Positions 49,553 through 58,946 of a stretch of 64,000 nt of DNA are shown here, piece after piece (positions within the stretch are counted from its first letter, which is position 1; every line of letters starts with the position of its first letter). A program made the position numbers and the translations under genes. The DNA lies in contig NZ_JAUQOP010000030.1 in NCBI RefSeq assembly GCF_030580855.1, positions 1 through 64,000 of the forward strand, written 5' to 3'. Source of the stretch: Pseudomonas citrullilanati (GTDB taxonomy: Bacteria > Pseudomonadota > Gammaproteobacteria > Pseudomonadales > Pseudomonadaceae). The notes beneath the pieces were generated by a model that did no database searches, was not told the origin of the DNA, and was given only the letters and a program-made list of their open reading frames with translations.

Positions 49553-50671
49553 TCAAGGCGAAAGTAGGTAGCCGCTGCGGTAGGCTTCGGCGCCGGCGAC
49601 ATGGGCGATCACCATGCCGGCGGTGGCCATGCGGCGCAGCGAACGGGCGTACATCAGCCCGGCGTTACGGCAATGAACAGGGGTGACGGTGTCGCTGAGC
49701 GGGTCGATGATTTCCGCGATCAGTTGGCCCGCCTCCAGGTATTCGCCAGGCAGGGCGCTGTAGACCAGCAGGCCACCCACCGGCGTCGCCACCGGCTCGA
49801 CCCCGGCCAGTGGCGTGGCCGGGTAGGGCAGTTCGGGCATGGGCATCGGTTCGCCGTCGATCGCGCCGAAGCGGATCAGGTATTCGATCAGGGCCTGGCA
49901 GTCGAGGCTCGCCAGGCCATGGTTGACGTCGCCTTGGCCGCGCAATTCCACGGTGACCGAAAAGCTGCCCAGGGGGATCTCGAAGCGCTCGCCGAAGCGT
50001 TCCTTGAGTTGCCACCAGAGCAGGGTGAAGCATTCATCGAACGACTGGCCGCCCGAATCGGTGGCCAGGAGGCTGGCCTCGGCGCCGATGTAGCGGGCCA
50101 GCGGCTCGACCTGCGGCCAAGCTTCCGGGGTGGTGTACAAGTGGGCCACGGCTTCGAAATCGCAATGCAGGTCCAGCACCATGTCGGCGTCACAGGCCAG
50201 CCGTTGCAGCGCCAGGCGCAAGGATTGCAATTGCGTGCCGGCGGTCTGGCGCGCGAGGGCATCGCGCAGGCTGGTGCGGATCAGCATCAGGTTGTGCTGC
50301 GGATCGTCGGTGAGCAGTGCTTCGATTTCGTTGCCGATCTCTTCGCTCAGGTCGACGAAGCGCCGGTTGAAGTTTTGTCCGCTCTCGGTTTCGTAGCGGC
50401 CCAGCGGCACGTCCATCAACACCTGCTCAAGGCCGACCGGGTTGGCGACGGGCACCAGCACGATCTCGTAGCGCAGGTGGCCTGACGCTTCGAGCTCCGC
50501 CAGGCGTTGCTTGAGGTGCCAGGCCACCAGCATGCCGGGCAGTTCATCGGCGTGCAGGGACGACTGGATGTAGATCTTGCCGGCGGCCTTTTCCGGGCCG
50601 AAGTGAAAACTGTGGATCTTGCGTGCGGTCCCCGGTACCGGGGCCAGCAGGTCATGGATCTGGTGGCGCAT
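49553..50671 (-). CDS. Succinylglutamate desuccinylase/aspartoacylase-like protein (PA0891 type)
   Basis: This 372-residue M14-family zinc hydrolase homologue has the zinc motif SSLHADELPGM (His and Glu at about 43-46), SGQNFNRRFVDL (Asn-Arg substrate pair), DMVLDLHCDFEA with the third zinc ligand, and VTVELRGQGD where the catalytic Glu is expected. It sits between aotM and aotP exactly as PA0891 does in PAO1. Its substrate is unknown; an N-acyl amino acid related to arginine catabolism is an inference from context. Confidence 0.85.
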   Translation of the reverse strand: MRHQIHDLLAPVPGTARKIHSFHFGPEKAAGKIYIQSSLHADELPGMLVAWHLKQRLAELEASGHLRYEIVLVPVANPVGLEQVLMDVPLGRYETESGQNFNRRFVDLSEEIGNEIEALLTDDPQHNLMLIRTSLRDALARQTAGTQLQSLRLALQRLACDADMVLDLHCDFEAVAHLYTTPEAWPQVEPLARYIGAEASLLATDSGGQSFDECFTLLWWQLKERFGERFEIPLGSFSVTVELRGQGDVNHGLASLDCQALIEYLIRFGAIDGEPMPMPELPYPATPLAGVEPVATPVGGLLVYSALPGEYLEAGQLIAEIIDPLSDTVTPVHCRNAGLMYARSLRRMATAGMVIAHVAGAEAYRSGYLLSP

Positions 50672-50697
50672 GTGCGTGTGTGTCCTGGAACAAGGCC

Positions 50698-51408
50698 CTA
50701 GTGGGTCGGCCCGAGAAAGGCCAGCCATCGGCGTTCGGCGAGGCGGAAGAGGCCTACCAGTGCGAAGGTGACGGTCAGGTAGATCAGCGCGGCGATCCCG
50801 AACGACTGGAACGTCAGGAACGTCGCCGAGTTGGCGTCCCGGGCCACTTTCAGTACGTCGGGAACGGTAGCGGTGAATGCCACGGTCGTCGAGTGCAGCA
50901 TCAGGATCACTTCGTTGCTGTAGTACGGCAACGAGCGGCGCAATGCCGATGGCATGATCACGTAGGTGTACAACTTCCAGCCGGTCAGGCCGTAGGCCTT
51001 GGCCGCTTCCACCTCGCCGTGGTTCATGCTGCGGATCGCCCCGGCGAAGATCTCCGTGGTGTAGGCGCAGGTGTTCAGGGCGAAGGCCAGGATCGTGCAG
51101 TTCATGGCATCGCGAAAGAAGCTGTCGAGCACGGGCTGGGCGCGTACCGCCGCGATGCTGTAGATGCCGGTGTAGCAGATCAGCAACTGGATGTAGAGCG
51201 GCGTCCCTCGGAACAGGTAGGTGTAGAACTGCACCGGCCAGCGGATGAAACGCTGGGGCGAAACCCGGGCGATGGACAGCGGGATCGACACCAAGAAGCC
51301 GATCAGCAGCGAAGCGCTGAGCAGCCACAGGGTCATCGCCAGGCCGGTGACGTTGACACCGTCGCTGTAGAGGAACGGTCGCCAGTATTCCTGCAAGAGT
51401 TCGATCAT
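50698..51408 (-). CDS. aotM: Arginine/ornithine ABC transporter permease M
   Basis: This 236-residue inner-membrane permease has about five transmembrane helices and the polar amino-acid permease (HisMQ) EAA loop EVEAAKAYGLTGWKLYTYVIMPSALRRSLP, which contacts AotP. It overlaps aotQ by four bases. Sequence near the start (LYSDGVNVTGLAMTLWLL) fits HisM-type components. Confidence 0.9.
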   Translation of the reverse strand: MIELLQEYWRPFLYSDGVNVTGLAMTLWLLSASLLIGFLVSIPLSIARVSPQRFIRWPVQFYTYLFRGTPLYIQLLICYTGIYSIAAVRAQPVLDSFFRDAMNCTILAFALNTCAYTTEIFAGAIRSMNHGEVEAAKAYGLTGWKLYTYVIMPSALRRSLPYYSNEVILMLHSTTVAFTATVPDVLKVARDANSATFLTFQSFGIAALIYLTVTFALVGLFRLAERRWLAFLGPTH

Positions 51409-52133
51409 CGCACGGCCTCCCGGGCTCCGGCGGCATAGCGGCGTTCAAGCCTGCGCAGGATGAAATTGGAGGCACTGGTGATCAGCAGGTAGATCAAGGC
51501 CGCCAGTACCAGGAAATAGAACAGTTGGTAAGTGCTCTTGCCGGCGTCCTGGGCGGCCTTGACCAGGTCGGCCAGGCCGATGATCGACACCAGGGCGGTG
51601 GCCTTGAGCATCACCATCCAGTTGTTGCCGATGCCCGGCAAGGCGAAGCGCATCATTTGGGGAAACACCACGAAGCGAAAGCGTTGGCCTCGCTTGAGTC
51701 CGTATGCCGTGGCGGCTTCGACCTGGCCCCGCGGCACCGCGAGGATCGCACCACGAAAGGTCTCGGTGAAGTACGCGCCGTAAATGAAGCCCAGGGTGAT
51801 CACCCCGGCGCCGAATGGGTTGATCTCGATGTATTCCCATTCCATGAAGTCGGTAAAGGATGTCAGCCAGGTTTGCAGGCTGTAGAAAATCAGCAGCATC
51901 AACACCAGGTCCGGCACGCCGCGAATCAACGTGGTGTAGAGCTGGGCAGGAATTCGCAGCAGTTTGACGCTCGACAGTTTGGCACTGGCGCCCAGCAGGC
52001 CGAGCACGACGCTCAACAGCAGGGACAAGGCCGACAGCTTGATCGTCATCCAGGTGCCCTGCAACAGCAGCGGGCCAAAGCCCTGCAGGCTGAAGGCGGC
52101 GAGCCCCAGATTTTGTAGGAGTTGTTCGAACAT
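51405..52133 (-). CDS. aotQ: Arginine/ornithine ABC transporter permease Q
   Basis: This 242-residue permease is the partner of AotM, with the HisMQ loop GQVEAATAYGLKRGQRFRFVVFPQMMRFALPG and about five transmembrane segments. ATG 52133 follows GGAGG, placed after a hairpin that separates it from aotJ. The longer in-frame start would lie within that hairpin. Confidence 0.9.
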   Translation of the reverse strand: MFEQLLQNLGLAAFSLQGFGPLLLQGTWMTIKLSALSLLLSVVLGLLGASAKLSSVKLLRIPAQLYTTLIRGVPDLVLMLLIFYSLQTWLTSFTDFMEWEYIEINPFGAGVITLGFIYGAYFTETFRGAILAVPRGQVEAATAYGLKRGQRFRFVVFPQMMRFALPGIGNNWMVMLKATALVSIIGLADLVKAAQDAGKSTYQLFYFLVLAALIYLLITSASNFILRRLERRYAAGAREAVR

Positions 52134-52152
52134 GGAGGAAGCCTTTGGCAGG

Positions 52153-52185
52153 AAAAAAGCGCCCATCCGCGTAAGGGATGGGCGC
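52153..52185 (-). terminator. Attenuator-like terminator between aotJ and aotQ
   Basis: On the minus strand GCGCCCATCC (52185-52176) pairs perfectly with GGATGGGCGC (52168-52159), followed by TTTTTT. It lies seven bases after the aotJ stop. It would stop most transcripts after aotJ, giving excess binding protein over permease. Confidence 0.85.
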
Positions 52186-52191
52186 CGCGCA

Positions 52192-52974
52192 TTATTTGCC
52201 GCTGTACAGATTCAGATCGCCAAAGTGTTTTTTCTGGATTTCGGCGTACGTGCCGTCATCGTGTAACGCTTTGATACCTTTATCCAAAAGCGCCTTCAGC
52301 TCGTTGTTACCTTTCTTGATACCGATGGCGGTCTTGGACGGCAGCAGTTCGCTGTCCACCGGCTTGCTGATTTCGTAATCGGCGCCCTTCGGCGATTTCA
52401 GGAAGCCCAGCTCGGCCTGCAGCATGTCCTGGATGGCCGCGTCGAGGCGCCCGGAGGTCAGGTCGGCGTAGACCTGGTCCTGGTTCTGGTAGGCCTGGGT
52501 CTTGACCCCGGCCTTGTCCAGCACGGACTTGGCGTAGGCTTCCTGGATGGTGCCCTGCTCGTAGCCGACGGTCTTGCCCTTGAGCGAAGCGACGCTCTCG
52601 TTGAGGCCAGAACCCTTCTTGAATACGTAGGCGGTCGGGCCGGAGAACAGTTCGTTGGAGAAGTCGATGACCTTTTCACGCGCCGGGGTGACGGTCATGG
52701 AAGAAATCACGCCGTCGAACTTGTTGGCCTTCAGGCCCGGGATCATGCCGTCGAAGTCACTTTCGACCCACTTGCACTCGACCTTCAGTTCTTTGCAGAT
52801 CGCATTGCCCAGGTCGATGTCGAAACCCACCAGGCTGCCGTCGGCCGCCTTGGATTCAAACGGGGCGTAGGAAGGATCGACACCAAAACGCAATTGCTTG
52901 TATTCCTTGGCCGTGGCAACGCCGGCGGCCATGCACAACGCCAGTGCAGAAAGGGTCAGCAGTGTTTTTTTCAT
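52192..52974 (-). CDS. aotJ: Arginine/ornithine-binding periplasmic protein
   Basis: This 260-residue solute-binding protein has a signal peptide (LLTLSALALCMAAGVATA) and the type II fold pattern LRFGVDPSYAPFESKAADGSLVGFDIDLGNAICKELK with Cys for the LAO-type disulfide (about 61 and 68), and VGYEQGTIQEAYA. It captures arginine/ornithine in the periplasm. It is the first gene of the operon, with an A+T-rich promoter region upstream to about 53080. No other gene lies in the 391-base gap apart from a REPIN. Confidence 0.92.
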   Translation of the reverse strand: MKKTLLTLSALALCMAAGVATAKEYKQLRFGVDPSYAPFESKAADGSLVGFDIDLGNAICKELKVECKWVESDFDGMIPGLKANKFDGVISSMTVTPAREKVIDFSNELFSGPTAYVFKKGSGLNESVASLKGKTVGYEQGTIQEAYAKSVLDKAGVKTQAYQNQDQVYADLTSGRLDAAIQDMLQAELGFLKSPKGADYEISKPVDSELLPSKTAIGIKKGNNELKALLDKGIKALHDDGTYAEIQKKHFGDLNLYSGK

Positions 52975-53218
52975 TATTCAATCCCTAAAACCAATATGAG
53001 CGCTTGTGGCGCGTAAGTATTGTTACCGGTGAAGGCGAGAACGGTATGACGGCATAAAGGTAGCAATTTCCGAACCAGAGTGCCGAACAAGTGTTTTAAA
53101 AGCGTCGGCGGCGGGCAACGGAACGCATTGGTGCGCGAGGGGGAGATCGTACAACAAAAAGGTGCACCGGGATGGCGCGTGCGTTGTTTGGGTAAACACT
53201 ATGGGGGGAGCAATTATT

Positions 53219-53352
53219 TGTGGCGAGGGGATTTATCCCCGCTGGGCTGCGCAGCAGACCCAACAGTCAGCCGCCTCGGAGTGTCAGGTTGTTCATCTCA
53301 GGCTTTTTGGGGGCTGCTTCGCAGCCCAGCGGGGATAAATCCCCTCGCCACA
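53219..53352. repeat. REPIN, family A
   Basis: Arms as in the other family A copies; the left half has GCTGCGCAGCAG and the right GCTGCTTCGCAGC. It lies between the DNA ligase and the aotJ promoter, bracketing the aot operon together with the copy at 48609. Confidence 0.85.
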
Positions 53353-53365
53353 AAGGGAGTGCCTG

Positions 53366-55054
53366 CTATTTCAGCAGGTCCTGAAGCGTTGCCAACGTGT
53401 CGGCTTCATCGACGGTTTTATCCTGGCGCCAACGCAGCATCCGAGGGAACCGTACCGCGATGCCGCTCTTGTGGCGCTTGGACAGGGCGATGCCCTCGAA
53501 GCCCAGTTCGAACACCAGGGTCGGCGTGACGCTGCTCACCGGGCCGTACTTCTCCACGGTGGTCTTGCGCACGATGCTGTCGACCTGGCGCATCTCGGCG
53601 TCCGTCAGGCCGGAGTAGGCCTTGGCGAACGGCACCAGCGTGCGCTCGCGGCTGCCTGGCGGGTTGTCCCACACGGCGAAGGTGTAGTCGCTATAGAGGC
53701 TGGCGCGTCGACCGTGGCCGCGCTGGGCGTAGATCAGCACCGCGTCGACGCTGAACGGGTCGATCTTCCACTTCCACCACACCCCCATGTCCTTGGTGCG
53801 CCCGACGCCGTACAGCGCATCGCGGGCCTTGAGCATCATGCCCTCGACGCCCAGGCTGCGCGACGCCTCTCGTTGGCGAGCGAGGTCAAGCCAGTCCTGG
53901 CCGGTGACGACCGGCGAGGGCAGCAGCACCGGGCTGTGGACCCGGGCCAGCAAGGCCTCCAGTTGCTCGCGGCGTTCGGCCTGGGGGCGATTGCGCCAGT
54001 CCTCGCCCTGCCATTCCAGCAGGTCGTAGGCCATCACCACCACCGGCGCGTCCTCGAGGATTTTCTTGCCCAGGGTCTTGCGCCCGATACGCTGCTGCAA
54101 CAGGGCGAAGGGTTGCACCGAGGCGGACAGCGGCGTATCCGGGTCGAACGCGTCCTCGGTCAGCGCGGGCGAGGTTTTCCAGACAACGATTTCGCCATCG
54201 ATCACCGTGCCGTCGGGCAAGGCCCGGGCCAGTGAATGCAATTCGGGAAAACGCTCGGTCACCAATTCTTCGCCCCGGGACCAGACCCACAAATGGCCGT
54301 CGCGCTTGACCACCTGGGAGCGGATGCCGTCCCACTTCCATTCCACTTGCCAGCCGCTGGCCGGGCCCAGCAGGGCATCGAATTGTTCCACCGGCGCAGA
54401 CAACGCGTGGGCCAGGAAGAACGGATAAGGCTGGCCGCCGCGCTGGGCATGTTCATCGGCGGACTCGGCGGCGATCAGCTTCAGGTAGCTCGCGGCGCTC
54501 GGGCGATGGGACAGGTCGGTGTAGCCCACCAGGCGCTGGGCCACCCGCTTGCTGTCCAGCCCGGCCAGGCCGGCCAGGGCGCGGGTCACCAGCAGCTTGG
54601 ACACGCCGACGCGGAAACTGCCGGTGATGAGCTTGATGCACAGCATCAGGCTCGGCCGGTCCAGTTGCGCCCACAAGGCGGGTAGTCGCTGCGCCAGCAC
54701 CTCGGGCGTCTCGCCGCGCAACGGCAGCAGTTTCTCCTCGATCCACAGGGCCAGGCCTTCGTCGGAACGGTGGGGCGACTCGGGCATGACCAACGAAATG
54801 GTCTCGGCCAGGTCGCCCACGGCTTGATAGCTCTCCTCGAACAACCACGCGGACAGCCCCGAGACCTGCACCGCCAATTCCCGCAGGATCTTGACCGGGA
54901 CCAACTGCCGCGGGCGTCCTCCGGACAGGAAGTACACGGCCCAGGCCGCGTCCTGGGGCGGGGCCTTGGCGAAGTAGTCCTGCATGGCGGCCAGCTTGGC
55001 ATTGCTGGAGGTGGTGGCGTCCAGGTCGGCATACAGTTCGGCGAAGGCTTTCAT
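53366..55054 (-). CDS. ATP-dependent DNA ligase of the repair module
   Basis: This 562-residue enzyme has the nucleotidyltransferase motif I EWKWDGIRSQ with the adenylated Lys (about residue 237), motif III/IV regions (DGEIVVWK; EGMMLKARDALY) and motif V/VI WWKWKIDPF, plus an N-terminal DNA-binding domain of about 200 residues and a C-terminal OB domain. This is the ligase type found with the exonuclease, Lhr-like helicase and PdeM. Its ATG overlaps the exonuclease stop (ATGA). It is additional to the essential NAD-dependent LigA expected elsewhere. Confidence 0.93.
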   Translation of the reverse strand: MKAFAELYADLDATTSSNAKLAAMQDYFAKAPPQDAAWAVYFLSGGRPRQLVPVKILRELAVQVSGLSAWLFEESYQAVGDLAETISLVMPESPHRSDEGLALWIEEKLLPLRGETPEVLAQRLPALWAQLDRPSLMLCIKLITGSFRVGVSKLLVTRALAGLAGLDSKRVAQRLVGYTDLSHRPSAASYLKLIAAESADEHAQRGGQPYPFFLAHALSAPVEQFDALLGPASGWQVEWKWDGIRSQVVKRDGHLWVWSRGEELVTERFPELHSLARALPDGTVIDGEIVVWKTSPALTEDAFDPDTPLSASVQPFALLQQRIGRKTLGKKILEDAPVVVMAYDLLEWQGEDWRNRPQAERREQLEALLARVHSPVLLPSPVVTGQDWLDLARQREASRSLGVEGMMLKARDALYGVGRTKDMGVWWKWKIDPFSVDAVLIYAQRGHGRRASLYSDYTFAVWDNPPGSRERTLVPFAKAYSGLTDAEMRQVDSIVRKTTVEKYGPVSSVTPTLVFELGFEGIALSKRHKSGIAVRFPRMLRWRQDKTVDEADTLATLQDLLK

Positions 55055-56082
55055 GGGGCGTCCTCCTCGGCGTCGGCGGTGCTGGCCACGTCTTCTTCGT
55101 CATCGCCGTATTCCGTGGTGAAGCCCTGGGCGTCGAGGCCCAGCTCGCGCAGATGGCGAACCAGCACGCCCACCGAACCGTGGGTGACCATGACCCGTTC
55201 GGCGCCGGTCTGCTCGATCGCCCACAGCAGGCCCGGCCAGTCAGCGTGGTCGGAGAGCACGAAGCCGCGGTCGACGCCGCGCCGCCGGCGGGTGCCGCGC
55301 AGGCGCATCCAGCCGCTGGCGAAAGCATCGCTGTAATCGCCGAAACGCCGCATCCAGGTGCTACCGCCGGCGGAGGGCGGGGCAATGACCAGCGCCTGGC
55401 CCATGAGCGGATCGTTCTTTTTCACGTCGCCGGCGTAGATCGTCGGCGGCAGATGGATGCCGGCCTCGCGGTAGACGCGGTTCAGCGGCTCCACCGCGCC
55501 GTGGGCGAGGATCGGCCCGAGGCTTGCGTCGATGCCGTGGAGAATGCGCTGGGCCTTGCCGAAGGAATAGCAGAACAGCACGCTGGCGCGTCCGACGGCG
55601 ATGTTGGCCCGCCACCACTGGTTGATCTCATTGAAGATCTGCGCCTGGGGCTGCCAGCGATAGATCGGCAGGCCGAAGGTCGACTCGGTGATGAAGGTGT
55701 GGCATTGCACCGGTTCGAACGGTGTGCAGGTGCCATCGGGTTCGACCTTGTAGTCCCCGGACGCGACCCAGACTTCGCCTTGATATTCCAGGCGCACCTG
55801 GGCCGATCCCAGCACGTGGCCGGCGGGATGGAAGCTCAGCGTCACGCCGTGATGCAGCAGGCGTTCGCCGTAGGGCAGGGTCTGCAGGTTGATGTCCTGG
55901 CCCAGTCGCGAACGCAGGATGCCTTCGCCGGGTGCCGCGGCCAGGTAGTGCTGGTTGCCGCCCCGGGCATGGTCGCCGTGGGCGTGGGTGATGACCGAGC
56001 GCTCCACTGGGCGCCAGGGGTCGATGTAGAAATCCCCGGGCGGGCAATACAATCCTTCGGGTCGGGCGATGACAAGATCCAT
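55051..56082 (-). CDS. Ligase-associated metallo-beta-lactamase exonuclease
   Basis: This 343-residue protein has the metallo-beta-lactamase signature THAHGDHARGG (about 33-43), HPAGHVLGSAQVRLEYQGEVWVASGDY (His and Asp ligands), and the beta-CASP-like region with SFGKAQRILHGI and LSDHADWPGLLWAI. It belongs to the group annotated as mRNA 3'-processing-factor-like exonucleases found with DNA ligase. ATG 56082 was preferred over one five codons upstream. It is translationally coupled to the ligase. Confidence 0.9.
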   Translation of the reverse strand: MDLVIARPEGLYCPPGDFYIDPWRPVERSVITHAHGDHARGGNQHYLAAAPGEGILRSRLGQDINLQTLPYGERLLHHGVTLSFHPAGHVLGSAQVRLEYQGEVWVASGDYKVEPDGTCTPFEPVQCHTFITESTFGLPIYRWQPQAQIFNEINQWWRANIAVGRASVLFCYSFGKAQRILHGIDASLGPILAHGAVEPLNRVYREAGIHLPPTIYAGDVKKNDPLMGQALVIAPPSAGGSTWMRRFGDYSDAFASGWMRLRGTRRRRGVDRGFVLSDHADWPGLLWAIEQTGAERVMVTHGSVGVLVRHLRELGLDAQGFTTEYGDDEEDVASTADAEEDAP

Positions 56083-56173
56083 GCAAACACCTGGCAATGG
56101 GCTTGTCAGGTAGAGGCGGTGGCGGGGGGAGAAGTTCTATCGGGTTTGGTGCCCTGACGGGGTTGCGCAAGTC

Positions 56174-56273
56174 TGTGTGGCGACAGCGCTCGCTCCCGCC
56201 GGGCCGCGAGGCGGTCCCGGGATTGCCGTAGGCGCCGCGCACCCAGGCGCGAGCAAGCGCCCTCGCCACACAG
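56174..56273. repeat. Third-type REP-like inverted repeat
   Basis: Outer arms TGTGTGGCGA and TCGCCACACA enclose GCGCTCGC / GCGAGCAAGCGC and a central GGGCCGCGAGGCGGTCCC hairpin. Related to the other families in its outer word but different inside; it lies between the exonuclease and quiP genes. Confidence 0.7.
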
Positions 56274-56281
56274 GCGGCAGG

Positions 56282-58732
56282 TTACTTCCCCGGCACCAGG
56301 GTCAACCGCGTCTTGCCATAGGCCCGGTCGAAGTTCTGCGGTTGCAAGGGCAGGCTCTGGTACTGGCCCTTGATCCACGGATCGATGCCATTGAGGTAGT
56401 TCGGGCTGGCCGGGTTGCCGGATTGGCCGGCGCCGTCCTGGACCATCAGCGGTTCAGGTTGGCCGAAGTCCACGATCAAGCGCATGGCCGGGGCCACGGC
56501 GGTGGCGAAGTCCTGGCCCCCGGCGAACGCGGCGATGTTGAGCGTGCTGGCATCGCCACCCGCCGCCAGCGGGCCGCGCACGACCTGGCCGCTGCTGTTT
56601 TTCCACGCGTAGCCGTGCAACTTGCCCCACTGCCAGGCCTGATGGGCACCGCCCAGTTGACTGTCACCGGCGCTGATGGCGGCCGCCAGGCTGCGGGCGA
56701 GGATGACCGCCTTGTCTTCTTTCTGCGGCGTGCGCACATCGTCCCAGAACGGACTGTCCTCGCGCCCCAGCAGATGATCGGCCTGGGCGGAGTAGGACAT
56801 CTGGCCGTTGGCGACCAGCGCTTTCCACGCCGGGCTGCTGTCCGGGCCCAGTTCGTCGAGGAAGATCTGCTTCATGCTTTCCTGCAGGAACAACTCATAG
56901 ATCGCCGCGTCGGCGGAGGTCGGGCTAAGGCGGCCATCGAACGCCATCAGGCGGGTGTACGCTTCACGCGCCTTGGCTCGCTCGGCCGTCGGCAGGGCTT
57001 CGATCGCCTGCTTGAGTGGCTGGGCCATGCCTGGCGCCTCGAAGGCTTTCTTGAGCTTGGCGGCGAACAGAGTGGTCTGGTCGTATTGCATGGCGGTCAG
57101 GCTGCGGGTGTCGTGCTTGCCGGCGCCGGCCAGTTCGGCCATGCGCTCGCTACGTTCCGGCGCCGCCCAGGAGTTGGACAACTGCATGCCGTAGCCATGG
57201 GGGATGACCCGCTGGTTGGCGGTGCCGAGCCAGCCTTGGGCCGGGTCCTGGTCGTAGGGGTGCAGCATCGGGTCGGCATAACCGTCCCAGTCGTAGCGGC
57301 CGTCCCAGCCCGGCGATGGCAGCAGGCCTTCGCCTTCGCGGCGGTTCGGGTAGCGCCCGGTGACTTGCCAGCCGATGTGGTTGGCGTCGGCGAACACCAG
57401 GTTCGCGGCCATGGCACGGATTTCCCGGCTGGCATCGGAGGCCTTCTCGGCGCTCTGGGCCCGGGACAGGTCGAAGAACGCGTCCAGGGTCTTGTCGTCG
57501 GTAAAGCTCGGCACCTGCAAGGCCAGGCCGAAGCCATTGGCCAGGGCCGGGCCCTGGGCGCTGTTGAGCAACGGACCGTGGCGGGTCTCGTAGACGGCTT
57601 CACGAATCGACCGCTGGCCTTTGATGAAGTAGGTTTCGTTGCGGACCATTGCCGGCTGCCATTTGCCGTTGACCTCGTAGGACAGGCCATTGCCCTGGCG
57701 TCGGATTTTTTCCAGGAACAGGTCCTGGTTGTCCCCCAGCACGCTGGTCATGCTCCAGGCCACCTTGCCATTGAAACCGCTCAGGATCATCGGGATGCCG
57801 GCCACGGACATCCCGGCCGCCTGGTACTTGGGCGCGCGGATCTGCACCGGGCTCCACAGCGCCGGCACGCCCAGGGGGCCGTGGCTGTCGCTGGCCAGCA
57901 GGCTCTTGCCGCTGCGGCTGCGTTGCGGCGCGATGGCCCAGTTGCTCGACGACGCGGCGCCAAGCAGGTTCATCGTGGCCAACTGGCTGCTCGCCTTGCT
58001 GATCTCGCCCAGGCCCGGGACCTGGCCGTTGAGGCGCAGACCCTGGAGTTTGTCGGCTTCGGCCAGGGGCAATGGTTCGTCCGGGTAGGACGGGCTCAGC
58101 CAGGGGAGTTTGTCCGGGGTCACCGTCTGGGCCAGCACCAGGCTGGCGATCTCTTCCGGCAGGTTGGCCGACTGGCTGAAGTTGAGCAGGCAGAACATCA
58201 GTGCCGAGTCTTCCGGCTTCCAGTATTCGGGCTTGTAGCCCGTGGCCGCGAGGTCCGCCGGCAGCTTGTCGCGGTAGCGGAACAGGTAGGCGTTGACGCC
58301 CCGGGCATAGACTTCGAAGAAGCGCTTGAGCCGTGGCGACGAAGCCTTGTACAGCTCATCGGCGCTCTTCTTCAGGTTGACGGCACGCATGTAGCGGTCG
58401 ACGTCCAGCCGTTCGGCACCGGACATTTCCGCCAGGCGTCCCTGGGCCAGCAGGCGCAGGGTCACCATCTGGCCGATGCGGTCGCTGGCGTGGACGTAGC
58501 CGAGGGAGAACAGCGCATCATGGAAGCTGTTGCTCTCGATCAGCGGCATGCCCATGGCATTGCGCCGAACCGAGACGTTCTGTGCCAGCCCCTTGAGCGG
58601 CTGCACGCCGGAGGTGGGCGGGACGGTGTCCTGGGTGTTCCAGGACTGGCATCCGCTCAAACCGAGCACACTGGCCACTGCGGCGGCAACGCCGAGCCGG
58701 GGGATGAAGGAAATAGAGGCTGGCGAGGCCAT
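56282..58732 (-). CDS. quiP: Acyl-homoserine lactone acylase QuiP-like (Ntn hydrolase)
   Basis: This 816-residue penicillin-acylase-family enzyme would remove the acyl chain from N-acyl-homoserine lactones. The precursor has a signal sequence with lipobox-like LGLSGC (Cys about 28), the alpha-subunit region (RRNAMGMPLIESNSFHDALFSLGYVHASDR), an autoproteolysis site before the nucleophile Ser in GAASSSNWAIAP (about residue 266), and beta-subunit residues GVPALWSPVQI and FNGKVAWSMTSVLGDNQDLF. The start region closely resembles QuiP of P. aeruginosa and P. fluorescens as I recall it. Whether this copy degrades AHLs or other amides is not decidable here. Confidence 0.82.
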   Translation of the reverse strand: MASPASISFIPRLGVAAAVASVLGLSGCQSWNTQDTVPPTSGVQPLKGLAQNVSVRRNAMGMPLIESNSFHDALFSLGYVHASDRIGQMVTLRLLAQGRLAEMSGAERLDVDRYMRAVNLKKSADELYKASSPRLKRFFEVYARGVNAYLFRYRDKLPADLAATGYKPEYWKPEDSALMFCLLNFSQSANLPEEIASLVLAQTVTPDKLPWLSPSYPDEPLPLAEADKLQGLRLNGQVPGLGEISKASSQLATMNLLGAASSSNWAIAPQRSRSGKSLLASDSHGPLGVPALWSPVQIRAPKYQAAGMSVAGIPMILSGFNGKVAWSMTSVLGDNQDLFLEKIRRQGNGLSYEVNGKWQPAMVRNETYFIKGQRSIREAVYETRHGPLLNSAQGPALANGFGLALQVPSFTDDKTLDAFFDLSRAQSAEKASDASREIRAMAANLVFADANHIGWQVTGRYPNRREGEGLLPSPGWDGRYDWDGYADPMLHPYDQDPAQGWLGTANQRVIPHGYGMQLSNSWAAPERSERMAELAGAGKHDTRSLTAMQYDQTTLFAAKLKKAFEAPGMAQPLKQAIEALPTAERAKAREAYTRLMAFDGRLSPTSADAAIYELFLQESMKQIFLDELGPDSSPAWKALVANGQMSYSAQADHLLGREDSPFWDDVRTPQKEDKAVILARSLAAAISAGDSQLGGAHQAWQWGKLHGYAWKNSSGQVVRGPLAAGGDASTLNIAAFAGGQDFATAVAPAMRLIVDFGQPEPLMVQDGAGQSGNPASPNYLNGIDPWIKGQYQSLPLQPQNFDRAYGKTRLTLVPGK

Positions 58733-58946
58733 GGCAAAGCTCCTGCGGGAGGGGGTAGCGTCAATAAAGGCGCTACGTTAGTGAGCGGCAGGGGGCCGCG
58801 CAAGCGGGGGCGAGGGTTATTTATCGATTTGGCGATGAAAGCCCCTGCGCGAATGGAACCTCGGCCATCGGGGCCGGGGCGGGTTGATCTTGTCCGCTGT
58901 TGCGGGTAGGAAGAGAGGGCGCTCAAGCACGCCAGGAAGACACGGC

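Noticed and set aside
56177..58909. A 910-codon open frame on the plus strand across quiP
   Set aside because: It mirrors the quiP gene, is rich in Gly, Arg and His without any motif, and results from the high third-position GC of the real gene.
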